From the NCBI GenBank assembly GCA_020852865.1, contig JADYZZ010000038.1, positions 48,923 through 112,922 on the forward strand: a DNA stretch of 64,000 nt, in the 5' to 3' direction. The translations under genes and the position numbers were made by a program. The first letter of the stretch is position 1. Every line of letters begins with the position of its first letter. This document shows, piece by piece, positions 20,316-28,557 of this stretch. The stretch is from Rubrivivax sp. (lineage in GTDB: Bacteria > Pseudomonadota > Gammaproteobacteria > Burkholderiales > Burkholderiaceae_C). The notes beneath the pieces are model-generated. The model did not search any database. It was given only the letters and a program-made list of their open reading frames with translations, and was not told the origin of the DNA.

Positions 20316-21269
20316 ATGAGCGGCAGCGCCTCGCGTGAAGCGGCGTGCCTTGCGGCGGCCGAGCCGGTGCGCGAGACGCATGCGGGCGCGGCGGCGTCGC
20401 AGCGGCCGACGGCCGGCTGGCGCACGGTGCTCGGCGTGTTCAAGCTGCGCATCGGCGTGCTGATCATGATCAGCGCGCTCGCGGGAACGGCCATCGTCCC
20501 GGGCAGCCGCGCCGACGCGCTGCAGGTGCTGGTGCTGGCGCTCGCGGTGCTGCTGGCGTCGGCCGCCGCCGGTGCGTTCAACCAGTTCGTCGAGGCCGAC
20601 AGCGACCGGCTGATGGCGCGCACGCGCAACCGCGCGTTCGCCAGCGGCGCGCTGCCGCGCAACGGCGCCTGGCTGGCGGGCATCGTCGCGCTGTTCCTGC
20701 TGGCCGTCGCCGCCGCCGCCTGGTGGGTCAATGCGGTTGCCGCCGCCTACGTCGCCGCCGGCGCGCTCACCTACGCGCTCGTCTACACCCTCGGCCTGAA
20801 GCGCCGCACGCCTTGGAACATCGTGATCGGCGGCGCTGCCGGCAGCTTTGCCGTGCTGGCCGGAGCTGCTGCGGCCGACCCCAGGATCGGCCCGCTGGCC
20901 TGGACGCTGGCGCTGGTGCTGCTGCTGTGGACGCCCCCGCACTTCTGGAGCCTGGCGATCGCCAACGAGGAGCAATACCGCGCCGCCGGCGTGCCGATGC
21001 TGCCTGTGGTGGTGGGCGCGGCGCGCAGCGCGCGCATCGTGCACGTGCATGCCCTGGCGCTGGTGGCGGTCTCGCTGCTGCTGCTGCCGCTGGGCGCCGG
21101 CTGGCTCGTCCTGGCCGGCGCGGCCCTCGGCGGCCTGCATTTCCTGCGCAAGACGCATGCGCTGATGCGCCGACCCGAGCGCAAGACGGCGATGGCGGCG
21201 TTCTTCGCTTCGATGGTGCAACTGTCCTCGCTGCTGACCGCGGTGGTGGTCGATGCCGCGCTGCGCTGA
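20316..21269 (+). CDS. ctaB: Protoheme IX farnesyltransferase (heme O synthase)
   Basis: CtaB/CyoE attaches a farnesyl group to heme B, making heme O. The 317-residue membrane protein has the UbiA-type prenyl-diphosphate motif with NQFVEADSD...M-x-RT and the second loop YT-x-G-LKRRTPWN, with seven to nine membrane segments. The ATG at 20316 has GGAGG upstream; an in-frame TTG at 20286 is less likely. It overlaps the SCO gene by 17 bases. Its position suggests the NO reductase may use heme O or A rather than heme B at one site, or that the gene serves an oxidase elsewhere. Confidence 0.93.
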   Translation: MSGSASREAACLAAAEPVRETHAGAAASQRPTAGWRTVLGVFKLRIGVLIMISALAGTAIVPGSRADALQVLVLALAVLLASAAAGAFNQFVEADSDRLMARTRNRAFASGALPRNGAWLAGIVALFLLAVAAAAWWVNAVAAAYVAAGALTYALVYTLGLKRRTPWNIVIGGAAGSFAVLAGAAAADPRIGPLAWTLALVLLLWTPPHFWSLAIANEEQYRAAGVPMLPVVVGAARSARIVHVHALALVAVSLLLLPLGAGWLVLAGAALGGLHFLRKTHALMRRPERKTAMAAFFASMVQLSSLLTAVVVDAALR

Positions 21270-22245
21270 CATCGGCAGCGCAGGGCGAACGCTGCAGCGC
21301 CTGGTCCGCCTGGGGGTGGCGACGCTCGCGACGACCGCGGGCTTCGTGGCCGCCGGTGCAGCGGGTGCAGCCGGCGCGGCCGACGCCACGGCCGCCGCAG
21401 CCCAGGCGCCCGAGCGCGGCGGCACGAGTGCGGCCGAACTCGCGACGCCCCAGGCGCGCGCCGCCGCCGGCGTGCCAAGGCTCGACGAGGCCCAGGCGCT
21501 GCGCATCGGGCAGGCGGCCCTCGGGCGCGAGGTGCCCGACCTGGAGCTGCTCGACCGCCAGGGCCGCCCCGTGCGCCTGGCCGACTACCGCGGCAAGCCG
21601 CTGCTGGTGAGCTTCATCTACACCGGCTGCTTCCAGGTCTGCCCGACGCAGACGCGCGCGCTGCACGAGGCCGTGCAGGGCCTGCAGACGCTGCTCGGGC
21701 CGCAGCAGTTCAACGTCGTCAGCATCGGCTTCAACCAGCCCTTCGACGATCCGCAGGCGATGCGCGCGTTCGCCGCGCAGCAGCGCATCCAGGAGCGGAA
21801 CTGGGAGTTCCTCAGTCCGCCGCGCGACAAGGTGGCCGAGCTCACGCGCGCTTTCGGCTTCAGCTACGTGGCCACGCCGGCGGGCTTCGACCACCTGCTC
21901 GGCGTCAGCGTCGTCGACGCCAACGGCCGCATCCACGCCCAGGTCTACGGCGACCGGCTGCGCGCCGACCAGCTCGGCAAGCCGCTGCGCGAGTTGCTGC
22001 TGGCGGCGCCGCCGACGGCCTCCTCGGCGCTGGCCGACATGGTCGAGCGCGTGCGCATCCTGTGCACGAAGTACGACCCCGACACCGGCGTCTACCGCTA
22101 CGACTACAAGCTCATCTTCGAACTGATCGGCGGCTTGCTGTTCTTCGGCAGCGTCGCGATCTATTTCCTGCTCGAATGGCGTGACCAGCGCCGCGCGCGC
22201 AAGTCGTCATGCAGCATTTCCCGAGCCTCCGGCAGCGCGGCCTGA
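21253..22245 (+). CDS. SCO1/SenC-family copper chaperone
   Basis: This 330-residue protein has an N-terminal signal or anchor segment and an Ala-rich linker. The thioredoxin-fold SCO domain carries the copper-binding CFQVC (CX3C, about residues 132-136) and the distal His in FDHLLGV. SCO proteins deliver copper to the CuA site of subunit II. A C-terminal membrane helix (about residues 290-310) is present, an unusual extension compared with standard SCO1. It overlaps ctaB by 17 bases and the next gene by 37 bases. A senC gene beside norSY matches the norSY-senC arrangement known from ammonia oxidisers. Confidence 0.9.
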   Translation: MPRCADIGSAGRTLQRLVRLGVATLATTAGFVAAGAAGAAGAADATAAAAQAPERGGTSAAELATPQARAAAGVPRLDEAQALRIGQAALGREVPDLELLDRQGRPVRLADYRGKPLLVSFIYTGCFQVCPTQTRALHEAVQGLQTLLGPQQFNVVSIGFNQPFDDPQAMRAFAAQQRIQERNWEFLSPPRDKVAELTRAFGFSYVATPAGFDHLLGVSVVDANGRIHAQVYGDRLRADQLGKPLRELLLAAPPTASSALADMVERVRILCTKYDPDTGVYRYDYKLIFELIGGLLFFGSVAIYFLLEWRDQRRARKSSCSISRASGSAA

Positions 22246-23795
22246 AGGCCTGGCGCGCGATCGAGGCCCTGTTCGATTCGGCCTTCGGCTCCGGCCTCAA
22301 CCCGCTGCGCCACCTGGGCGCCATCGGCTTCCTCGCCTTCTGGCTGCTGGCGGCCAGCGGCGTGGTGCTGTACACGTTGTTCGACACCTCGGTGGCCGGG
22401 GCCTGGAAGTCGATCGAGGCGCTCGAGGCCGTGCCGCTGGGCCTGGGTCGGCTGCTGCGCGGGCTGCACCGCTACAGCGCCGACCTGATGGTGCTGGCGA
22501 TGGGCCTGCACCTGCTGCGCGAGTGGCTGCACGGGCACGAGCGCGGCTTTCGGCGCTTCAGCTGGCTGACCGGCGTGCCGCTCATCGGCTTCGCCTTCGT
22601 CACCGCGATCGGCGGCTTCTGGCTCAACTGGGACCGGCTCGGCCAGTTCTCGGCCATCGCCAGCGCCGAGTGGATCGACGCCCTGCCCTTCCTGCCGACG
22701 CCGATGGCGCGCAACTTCCTCGGCTCCGGAGCGGTGAGCGACCGCCTGTTCTCGCTCTTCGTGTTCGTGCACATCGGCGTGCCGCTGCTGCTGCTGTTCG
22801 GGCTGTGGTTCCACATCCAGCGCATGACGCGCGTGGCCGTGCTGCCGCCGCGCGCGCTGCTCGCCGGCACGGTCGGCGTGCTCGCCGTGCTCGCGCTCGC
22901 GCAGCCGGTGCTCAGCCACGCGCCGGCGGCGCTGGCGCGCGTGCCGAGCGACCTGCGTCTGGACTGGGTGCTGCTGTTCGTGCACCCGCTCACCGATGCG
23001 ACGTCGCCGGCCTTCGTCTGGGCGCTCGCGCTCGGCGCGCTGCTCGGGCTGCTCGCGTTGCCGTTCCTGCCGGCGCGCCGGCCGCGCGCGCCGGTTGCCG
23101 TCGTCGATCCGGCCAACTGCAACGGCTGCCGGCGCTGCTTCGTCGACTGCCCCTACGCGGCCGTGGCGATGGTGCCGCATCCGGGCCCGCGCAGCGGGCG
23201 CGAGCTGGCTCAGGTCGACGCCGCGCTGTGCGCCGGTTGCGGCATCTGCGCCGGCGCCTGTCCCTCGTCGACGCCGTTTCGCAGCATCTCCGAGCTCGTC
23301 ACCGGCATCGACATGCCGCAGTTGCCGGTGAGCGCGCTGCGCGCACGGCTGCGCGCGGCACTCGCCGCCAAGCGCGCCGCCGGTACCGAGCGTCCGCTCG
23401 TCGTGTTCGGCTGCGACCACGGTGCGGCCTGCGCGGGCGCGGCGGGCAGCGCCGACACAGCCGCCTTCAGCCTGCTGTGCGCCGGTCAGCTGCCGCCCTC
23501 GTTCGTCGAGTACGCGCTGCGCGACGGCGCGGCCGGCGTCCTGATCGCCGCCTGCCGCGAAGGCGGCTGCGAGTTCCGCCAGGGCGAGCGCTGGACCGTC
23601 GAGCGGCTGCAGGGCCTGCGCGAGCCGCACCTGCGTGCGGGCGTGCCGGCCGAACGGCTCGAACTGGTGCACGCCGGCCCCGGCGACGAGTCGCGGCTCG
23701 CGCTCGCACTGGCACGACTGCGCGAGCGCGTGCGCGCGCTCGCACCCGCCGAACCCGAACCCCGGCTCGTCGCCCGGGAGGTTGCTCATGGCTAA
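22209..23795 (+). CDS. Cytochrome b fused to 2[4Fe-4S] ferredoxin and FlpD-type domain
   Basis: This 528-residue protein joins three modules. Residues 1-300 are a bc-type cytochrome b core with two histidine pairs spaced H-x13-H (HRYSADL...GLH and FVHIGVP...FH), a WDRLGQF motif, and no PEWY quinol-oxidation motif. Residues about 300-350 hold two ferredoxin motifs (CNGCRRCFVDCP and CAGCGICAGACP). Residues about 390-500 match the FlpD/MvhD domain (VVFGCDHG, LCAGQLP, ACREGGCEF), known from hydrogenase-heterodisulfide reductase electron transfer. It is embedded in the NO reductase run by overlaps on both sides. It probably moves electrons between a soluble low-potential donor and the quinone pool or NorSY. 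I know of no standard name for this fusion. Confidence 0.8.
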   Translation: MQHFPSLRQRGLKAWRAIEALFDSAFGSGLNPLRHLGAIGFLAFWLLAASGVVLYTLFDTSVAGAWKSIEALEAVPLGLGRLLRGLHRYSADLMVLAMGLHLLREWLHGHERGFRRFSWLTGVPLIGFAFVTAIGGFWLNWDRLGQFSAIASAEWIDALPFLPTPMARNFLGSGAVSDRLFSLFVFVHIGVPLLLLFGLWFHIQRMTRVAVLPPRALLAGTVGVLAVLALAQPVLSHAPAALARVPSDLRLDWVLLFVHPLTDATSPAFVWALALGALLGLLALPFLPARRPRAPVAVVDPANCNGCRRCFVDCPYAAVAMVPHPGPRSGRELAQVDAALCAGCGICAGACPSSTPFRSISELVTGIDMPQLPVSALRARLRAALAAKRAAGTERPLVVFGCDHGAACAGAAGSADTAAFSLLCAGQLPPSFVEYALRDGAAGVLIAACREGGCEFRQGERWTVERLQGLREPHLRAGVPAERLELVHAGPGDESRLALALARLRERVRALAPAEPEPRLVAREVAHG

Positions 23796-24330
23796 GAAGA
23801 TCGCTCCCGTGGCGCGTGCCAAGCAGACGCTGGGTCCCATGGCCTGGCTGGGCCAGCTGCTGCTGTACGGCCTGTTCGCGCTGGCCGTCGGCACCTTGTC
23901 GCATTGGCCGCACTACCACCCGCTCGGGCCCGGCGAGGCACTGATCAAGGTCAGCTTCATCCACACCGGCAAGCCGGTGGGCGACTGCCGCCCGCTCACC
24001 CAGGAGGAACTCGCCCGCCTGCCGCCGAACATGCGCGCGCCGACGGTCTGCCCGCGCGAGCGCTCGCCGGTGAGCGTGCAGGTCGTGCTCGACGGGCGCG
24101 CCGTGCTCGACCGCAGCGCGCCGCCCTCCGGGCTGTCCAAGGACGGTGCGTCGGCGATGTACGCGCGGCTCGTCGTCCCGGCCGGCGAACGCCGCCTGGC
24201 CGTGCGCGTGCGCGACGATGTGCGCCCCGGCGCCTCGGTCTACGAGCGCGACGCCAAGGTGCAGCTCGCGGCCGGCCAGGTGCTGGTAGTCGACTTCGAC
24301 CCCGAGAAGGGCGGCGTCACGCTGCAGTAA
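23788..24330 (+). CDS. Membrane-anchored protein between the two cytochrome b fusions
   Basis: The 180-residue protein has one membrane segment (about residues 18-38) and a soluble, probably periplasmic domain rich in beta-strand pattern. Two cysteines (GDCRPL and PTVCPRER) could form a disulfide. It overlaps the preceding fusion gene by 8 bases, so it is translationally coupled and likely part of the same complex. I do not recognise the family; an assembly or docking role for the cytochrome b proteins is a guess. The 205 bases after it show only an unsupported short frame. Confidence 0.7.
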   Translation: MAKKIAPVARAKQTLGPMAWLGQLLLYGLFALAVGTLSHWPHYHPLGPGEALIKVSFIHTGKPVGDCRPLTQEELARLPPNMRAPTVCPRERSPVSVQVVLDGRAVLDRSAPPSGLSKDGASAMYARLVVPAGERRLAVRVRDDVRPGASVYERDAKVQLAAGQVLVVDFDPEKGGVTLQ

Positions 24331-24535
24331 GGCATGACCCGCAGACGCCCGTCTTTCCGTCCGTCGCTGCGCGGCCGCCGCACAGCCGGCACGCCGGCCG
24401 ACGCTGGCGCTGCAGCCGAACGCCCGGCTCGCATGCGCCCCTCCAGTCGGACGACTCGCGCGCCCCTCGTCGGCGCCTTGCCGCCGGCATCCGCCGCATC
24501 GGGCGCGCTGCGCGCCCGCACTTGAACTGCCGTCG

Positions 24536-26479
24536 ATGATCAAACTGATCCAGCGCGCCCTGCGCGCCGCCTTCATGGCCGCCGAAGCGGTGTTCAACCG
24601 CGCCTTCGGCGACCGCCTCAATCCGCTGTACCACCTGGGCGCGATGACCTTCTTCCTGTTCTGGGTGGTGGGTGCGACCGGACTCGTGCTGTACGCGTTC
24701 TTCGACACCAGCGTCACCGGCGCCTATCACTCGGTCGAGGCGATCACGCACGGCGCCTTCGGCCTGGGCAGCATCCTGCGCACGGTCCACCGCCACGCCT
24801 CCGACGCGCTGATGCTGACGATGGTCGTGCACCTGCTGCGCCACTACGCCTTCGACCATCTGCGGGGCTTCCGCTGGTTCTCGTGGGTGACCGGCGTCGT
24901 GCTGCTGTGGCTGGCCTACATCGCCGGCGCCAACGGCTACATGCTGCCCTGGGACCGACTGGCGCAGTTCGTCACCCAGGCCAGCTTCGAGTGGCTCGAC
25001 TGGCTGCCCGGCTTCGGCGGCCGCCTGAGCCGCAACTTCATCGTCGACGCCCATGTCAGCAACCGGCTGTTCTCGCTGCTGGTGTTCATCCACATCGGCG
25101 TGCCGCTGGTGACGCTGCTGCTGATGTGGATCCACGTGCAGCGCGTGCCCAAGGCGACGACGCAGCCGCCGCGGCCGATCACGCTCGCGCTGCTCGCCAT
25201 GCTCGTCGTGCTGGCGCTGGCCGCTCCCGTGGCCAGCCAGGGCCCGGCCGCGCTGGCCACGGCGCCGCAGTCGCTGTCGCTCGACTGGTTCCTGCTCACC
25301 GTGTTCCCGCTCTTCTACCTCTGGTCGCCGGGCGCGGTGTGGGTGCTGGTGGCCGGCGGCACCCTGCTGCTGGTGCTGCTGCCATGGATCCCGCCGCGCC
25401 GCGCCGGCCACGCCAACCAGCTCACGATGCACCCCGGCGCGGTGCGCCTGACGGCACGCGGCGGCGAGACGCTGCTCGATGCCGGTCTGCGTGCCGGTCT
25501 GGCGCTGCCCTTCGACTGCCGCTCGGGCGGCTGCGGCGTGTGCCTGTGCACCGTGCATCACGGCCGCGTCGACCTCGGCGCCTACCAGCCCGCTGCGCTC
25601 ACCGAAGCGATGCGCGCACGCGGCCAGGCGCTGATGTGCTGTGCGGTGGCGCTCGAGGACGTCGAGCTCGAGGTCGACGGCGTCGCCTCGCTGGCGCAGG
25701 GCGAGGCGACGAGCGCGCCGCGCCGCTGGCGCGCCCAGGTGCGCCGGCTCGAGCGGCTGTCGCCCGACCTGATGCGGGTGCATCTGGCGCTGCCCGCGGG
25801 CGAACGCCTGCCCTTCGTCGCCGGCCAGTACATCAACATCGTGCTCGAAGACGGGGCCAAGCGCGCGTTCTCGTTCGCCAACGCGCCGCCCGACCCGAAT
25901 GCCACGCCGTCGACCGCGGGCGACGTGATCGAGCTGCACGTGCGGCTGATCCCCGGCGGCCGCTTCACCACCCATGTCTTCGAGCGCATGAAGCTCGGCG
26001 ACGCGATCGACTTCGAGGGGCCGCTCGGGCGCTTCACGCTCGCCGAGAGCCGCAGGCCGATCCTGTTCGTGGCCGGGGCGACCGGCTTCGCGCCGGTCAA
26101 GAGCATCCTCGAAGACGCCTTCCGCCGCGGCATCCACAGGCCGATGGAACTGTACTGGGGCGTGCGCACGCGCGACGACCTGTACCTGCTCGACGTCGTC
26201 GAGGGCTGGCAGCGCGACCATCCCAACTTCCGCTTCGTGCCGGTGCTGTCGGCAGCCGACGACGACACCGACTGGAGCGGCCGGCGCGGCCTCGCACACC
26301 AGGCGATGCTCGCCGACCACCCCAGCCTGGCCGGCTACGAGGTGTACGCGTGCGGCTCGGTGCGCATGGTCGAGGCGGCGGTGCCCGACTTCCTCGCGCA
26401 CGGTCTGGAGGAGCAGTTCTGCTTCTCCGACGCCTTCACGCCCACGCGCACGGCGCCGGCGGCTGTCGCCGCCGATTGA
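24536..26479 (+). CDS. Cytochrome b fused to [2Fe-2S] ferredoxin and FAD/NAD(P) reductase
   Basis: This 647-residue protein starts with a cytochrome b core (residues about 1-290). It has two H-x13-H pairs (VHRHASD...VVH and FIHIGVP...IH) and GYMLPWDRLAQF, paralogous to the preceding fusion. Next comes a plant-type ferredoxin domain with CRSGGCGVC and a fourth Cys near residue 368. The C-terminal 250 residues are a ferredoxin-reductase module: FAD motif RAFSFAN, nucleotide motif GATGFAP and terminal CGSVRM. It should carry electrons from NAD(P)H through FAD and the [2Fe-2S] cluster to b hemes in the membrane, or the reverse. It closes the norSY run. No common enzyme has this domain order to my knowledge. 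Confidence 0.82.
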   Translation: MIKLIQRALRAAFMAAEAVFNRAFGDRLNPLYHLGAMTFFLFWVVGATGLVLYAFFDTSVTGAYHSVEAITHGAFGLGSILRTVHRHASDALMLTMVVHLLRHYAFDHLRGFRWFSWVTGVVLLWLAYIAGANGYMLPWDRLAQFVTQASFEWLDWLPGFGGRLSRNFIVDAHVSNRLFSLLVFIHIGVPLVTLLLMWIHVQRVPKATTQPPRPITLALLAMLVVLALAAPVASQGPAALATAPQSLSLDWFLLTVFPLFYLWSPGAVWVLVAGGTLLLVLLPWIPPRRAGHANQLTMHPGAVRLTARGGETLLDAGLRAGLALPFDCRSGGCGVCLCTVHHGRVDLGAYQPAALTEAMRARGQALMCCAVALEDVELEVDGVASLAQGEATSAPRRWRAQVRRLERLSPDLMRVHLALPAGERLPFVAGQYINIVLEDGAKRAFSFANAPPDPNATPSTAGDVIELHVRLIPGGRFTTHVFERMKLGDAIDFEGPLGRFTLAESRRPILFVAGATGFAPVKSILEDAFRRGIHRPMELYWGVRTRDDLYLLDVVEGWQRDHPNFRFVPVLSAADDDTDWSGRRGLAHQAMLADHPSLAGYEVYACGSVRMVEAAVPDFLAHGLEEQFCFSDAFTPTRTAPAAVAAD

Positions 26480-26483
26480 TGCC

Positions 26484-26499
26484 GCCGCCCCGGGGCGGC
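26484..26499. terminator. Palindrome between convergent genes
   Basis: GCCGCCCCGGGGCGGC is a perfect 16-bp palindrome just after the cytochrome b fusion stop. It is followed by a second GC-rich inverted repeat before the convergent NnrS-like gene. There is no T-run. A bidirectional stop is plausible from position only. Confidence 0.35.
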
Positions 26500-26556
26500 G
26501 CGTCGCCCGCCCCGCCGGTGGGGCAGCGGCTCGAGGCGCCGCCGGCGCGACCGCCG

Positions 26557-27669
26557 TCAGCGCGCGGCGCGACCCGCGCGCGCGCCGCGCGCCACCGAGC
26601 GCACGGTGTTGAGGACGAAGGCCAGCAGCGCCAGCGCCGTGAGCAGGCCGCCCCAGCGCGTCCACGCGTACACCCCGGCCGCGTCGCCGGCCACGCGCAG
26701 CGCGAGCGCAGCGTGCAGCAGCGCGAGCGGCACGTAGAAGCCCGCGTCGTACGGCATCGTCACGCGCAGCACGGCCGGAAAGATGATCGGCGCGTGCCCG
26801 AACACCATCGAGAACACGAAGCCGACCAGCAGCGCGTGCAGCGCCGCGTCGTAGGCCGCACCGGCACCCGGCGCCAGTCCGGCGAACGCCATCACCGCGC
26901 CGCCGAGCGCGAGCCAGAGGTAACCCGAGAGCAGACACACGGCGATGAAGCGCACCAGGCCCTGCTGGCGCACCGTGCGCCGCGCGATGTCGTGACGCAA
27001 CAGCCACAGCGCGAGCGCCACCAGCGCAACGCCGCCCAGCCGCGGCGCCCAGGGCTGCGCCCAGGCGAGCAGCGCCGCCAGCAGCGCAGCGACGATGCCG
27101 AAGAACAGGCGCACCGCGGTCGCCGCCGGCGGCGCGAAGCGCGAGAGTTCCAGCCGCTCGCCGGCGATCGTCAGCACGAGGAAGGCCAGCCACCAGCCGA
27201 CCACCCGATGGATCGGCGCGCCCGCCGCCCATTGCGCCGTGCCGATCATCCAGCATGCGGCCGCCAGCGCGATGACGAGCGTGAAGCCCGCGCGCTGACG
27301 CCGCAGCACGTCGAGCGAAGCGGCCAGCAGCACCAGGCTCGCGGCCAGATACAGCCAGGGCGCCAGCACGGCGGCCGCGGACAAGGCCGCGAGCGTGCCC
27401 AGGCCGGCGAGCAGCGGCGCCGCGTAGGCCCAGGGTCTGCCGATCGCCACCGCACGCTCGAGCGCGATCACGACGCCGAAGAAGCCGCACACCATGAGCG
27501 CACCATGCAGCGCGGCGCCGGCGCGCTCGGGCATCGTCCAGCCCAGGCGCGCCAGGCCCGCAGCCACGCCGACGACGAGCGCGACGAAACCCAGCGCGAG
27601 CAGCGGCAGACGCTGCCACGCGATGCCGCGCGGCGCGCGCGCAGGCGGCGCAGCGGCCCGCGCGTTCAC
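26557..27669 (-). CDS. NnrS-like polytopic membrane protein
   Basis: This 370-residue protein has about 12 membrane segments with histidines at segment ends: LHGALMVCGFFG, HRVVGWW, and HALLVGFVFSMVFGHAP. These resemble, at low level, the His-containing segments of NnrS heme-copper proteins. The start is uncertain; GTG 27669 is chosen since the frame upstream is low complexity. It is the last gene of a minus-strand group with nnrS, usp and a DUF2249 gene, pointing to nitrogen-oxide stress or metabolism. The biochemical role is unknown. Confidence 0.65.
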   Translation of the reverse strand: MNARAAAPPARAPRGIAWQRLPLLALGFVALVVGVAAGLARLGWTMPERAGAALHGALMVCGFFGVVIALERAVAIGRPWAYAAPLLAGLGTLAALSAAAVLAPWLYLAASLVLLAASLDVLRRQRAGFTLVIALAAACWMIGTAQWAAGAPIHRVVGWWLAFLVLTIAGERLELSRFAPPAATAVRLFFGIVAALLAALLAWAQPWAPRLGGVALVALALWLLRHDIARRTVRQQGLVRFIAVCLLSGYLWLALGGAVMAFAGLAPGAGAAYDAALHALLVGFVFSMVFGHAPIIFPAVLRVTMPYDAGFYVPLALLHAALALRVAGDAAGVYAWTRWGGLLTALALLAFVLNTVRSVARGARAGRAAR

Positions 27670-27767
27670 GCCTGCACCCGCGCGCCCGCAGCCGGCGCGG
27701 TTCGGCAGCAACGAGTCCGCGGCAGGAGCTGCGGCTTCATGCGCGGCAGGGCATCGCGGCGCCGCGC

Positions 27768-28079
27768 TCAGCCACGCGCGGCAAGCCGCATCCGCACTTC
27801 GCCCGGATCGCCCGGCACACGCTCGGCCCACCAGCCGAACAGCGCCAGCTCGACGCTCAGCAGCGCGGGCTCGCGATGCTGATGCACGACGATCGGACCG
27901 CCGTGCCCGCAGCGGCTGACGAGCTGCATCGTCTGCGCCAGCGCCAGTGTGGGCAGCAGGCCGCGCACATCCAGATGCAGGCCGTCGTCCTCGGCCCAGA
28001 CGCGGGGCAGCCAGGGGTCGTCGACGGGCACGTCGCGGCGGGCGCGCCGGCCGTCGTGCGGGCGGTGCAGCGCGCTCAA
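27768..28079 (-). CDS. DUF2249-domain protein
   Basis: This small protein (103 residues from TTG 28079) has LHLDVRGLLPTLALAQTM and a later HREPALLSVELALFGWW. This is the pattern of DUF2249, a sulfurtransferase-TusA-like fold common in denitrification gene clusters. The TTG forms a TTGA overlap with the usp stop. A GTG at 28031 is the alternative start, giving 87 residues. Its role is unknown; the genomic link is with nitrogen-oxide respiration. Confidence 0.7.
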   Translation of the reverse strand: MSALHRPHDGRRARRDVPVDDPWLPRVWAEDDGLHLDVRGLLPTLALAQTMQLVSRCGHGGPIVVHQHREPALLSVELALFGWWAERVPGDPGEVRMRLAARG

Positions 28080-28525
28080 TGCAGCACCAGCAGCGGCAGG
28101 CGGCAGCCGGCGAGCACGGCCTTGGTCTGCGAGCCGAACAGGAACTCGCCGAAGGCGCCGCGACCGCGCGTGACCATCACGACGAGGTCGCAGCGCTGCG
28201 ACTCCGCGGCGGCGATGATCGCCTGGTCGACGCGCGCAACGCGGTCGAGCACGCCTTCGAAGGGCACCCCGGCCGCTCGCGCCGCAGCCTCGAAGCGCGC
28301 CAGCACCGGCAGGGCCGGGCCGGCCGCGTCGTCGTCGAATTCGGATTCGCTGCCGGCAAGCTCGCCCGCCCTTGCCGGCGGCTCGGCCGGCGCGCTGCTG
28401 CGCGTATCGACGACGAAGCCGATGATCGCCGCGCCCAGCTGGCGCGCGAGTCCGACGCTCGCCTCGATCGCGCGCTCGGTGCGTTCGCTGCCGTCCACCG
28501 GCACCAGCATGCGTTTGATGTGCAT
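28076..28525 (-). CDS. Universal stress protein (UspA family)
   Basis: This 149-residue cytoplasmic protein begins MHIKRMLVPVDGS and ends with VMVTRGRG and a GSQTKAVL segment. It has the UspA fold and a modified ATP-binding loop (G-x2-G-x9-G-S-like). GGAGG lies 7 bases before the ATG. It lies between nnrS and the DUF2249 gene in one transcription unit. Usp proteins in such clusters are linked to anaerobic stress survival; the ligand is unknown. Confidence 0.88.
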   Translation of the reverse strand: MHIKRMLVPVDGSERTERAIEASVGLARQLGAAIIGFVVDTRSSAPAEPPARAGELAGSESEFDDDAAGPALPVLARFEAAARAAGVPFEGVLDRVARVDQAIIAAAESQRCDLVVMVTRGRGAFGEFLFGSQTKAVLAGCRLPLLVLH

Positions 28526-28557
28526 CCGCCGACCTCCGCGATCGCATCCACGTGGTT

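Noticed and set aside
18432..21506. Open frame of over 1000 codons antisense to norY and ctaB
   Set aside because: The translation is His/Arg/Gln-rich noise, and the plus-strand genes have full family motifs.
24334..24525. Short frame (63 codons) between the anchored protein and the second cytochrome b fusion
   Set aside because: Arg/Ala/Pro-rich, with no ribosome site and no membrane or domain pattern.
27670..27831. Longer NnrS-like protein starting at 27831
   Set aside because: The extension is Ala/Arg low complexity before the first hydrophobic segment and overlaps the DUF2249 gene.
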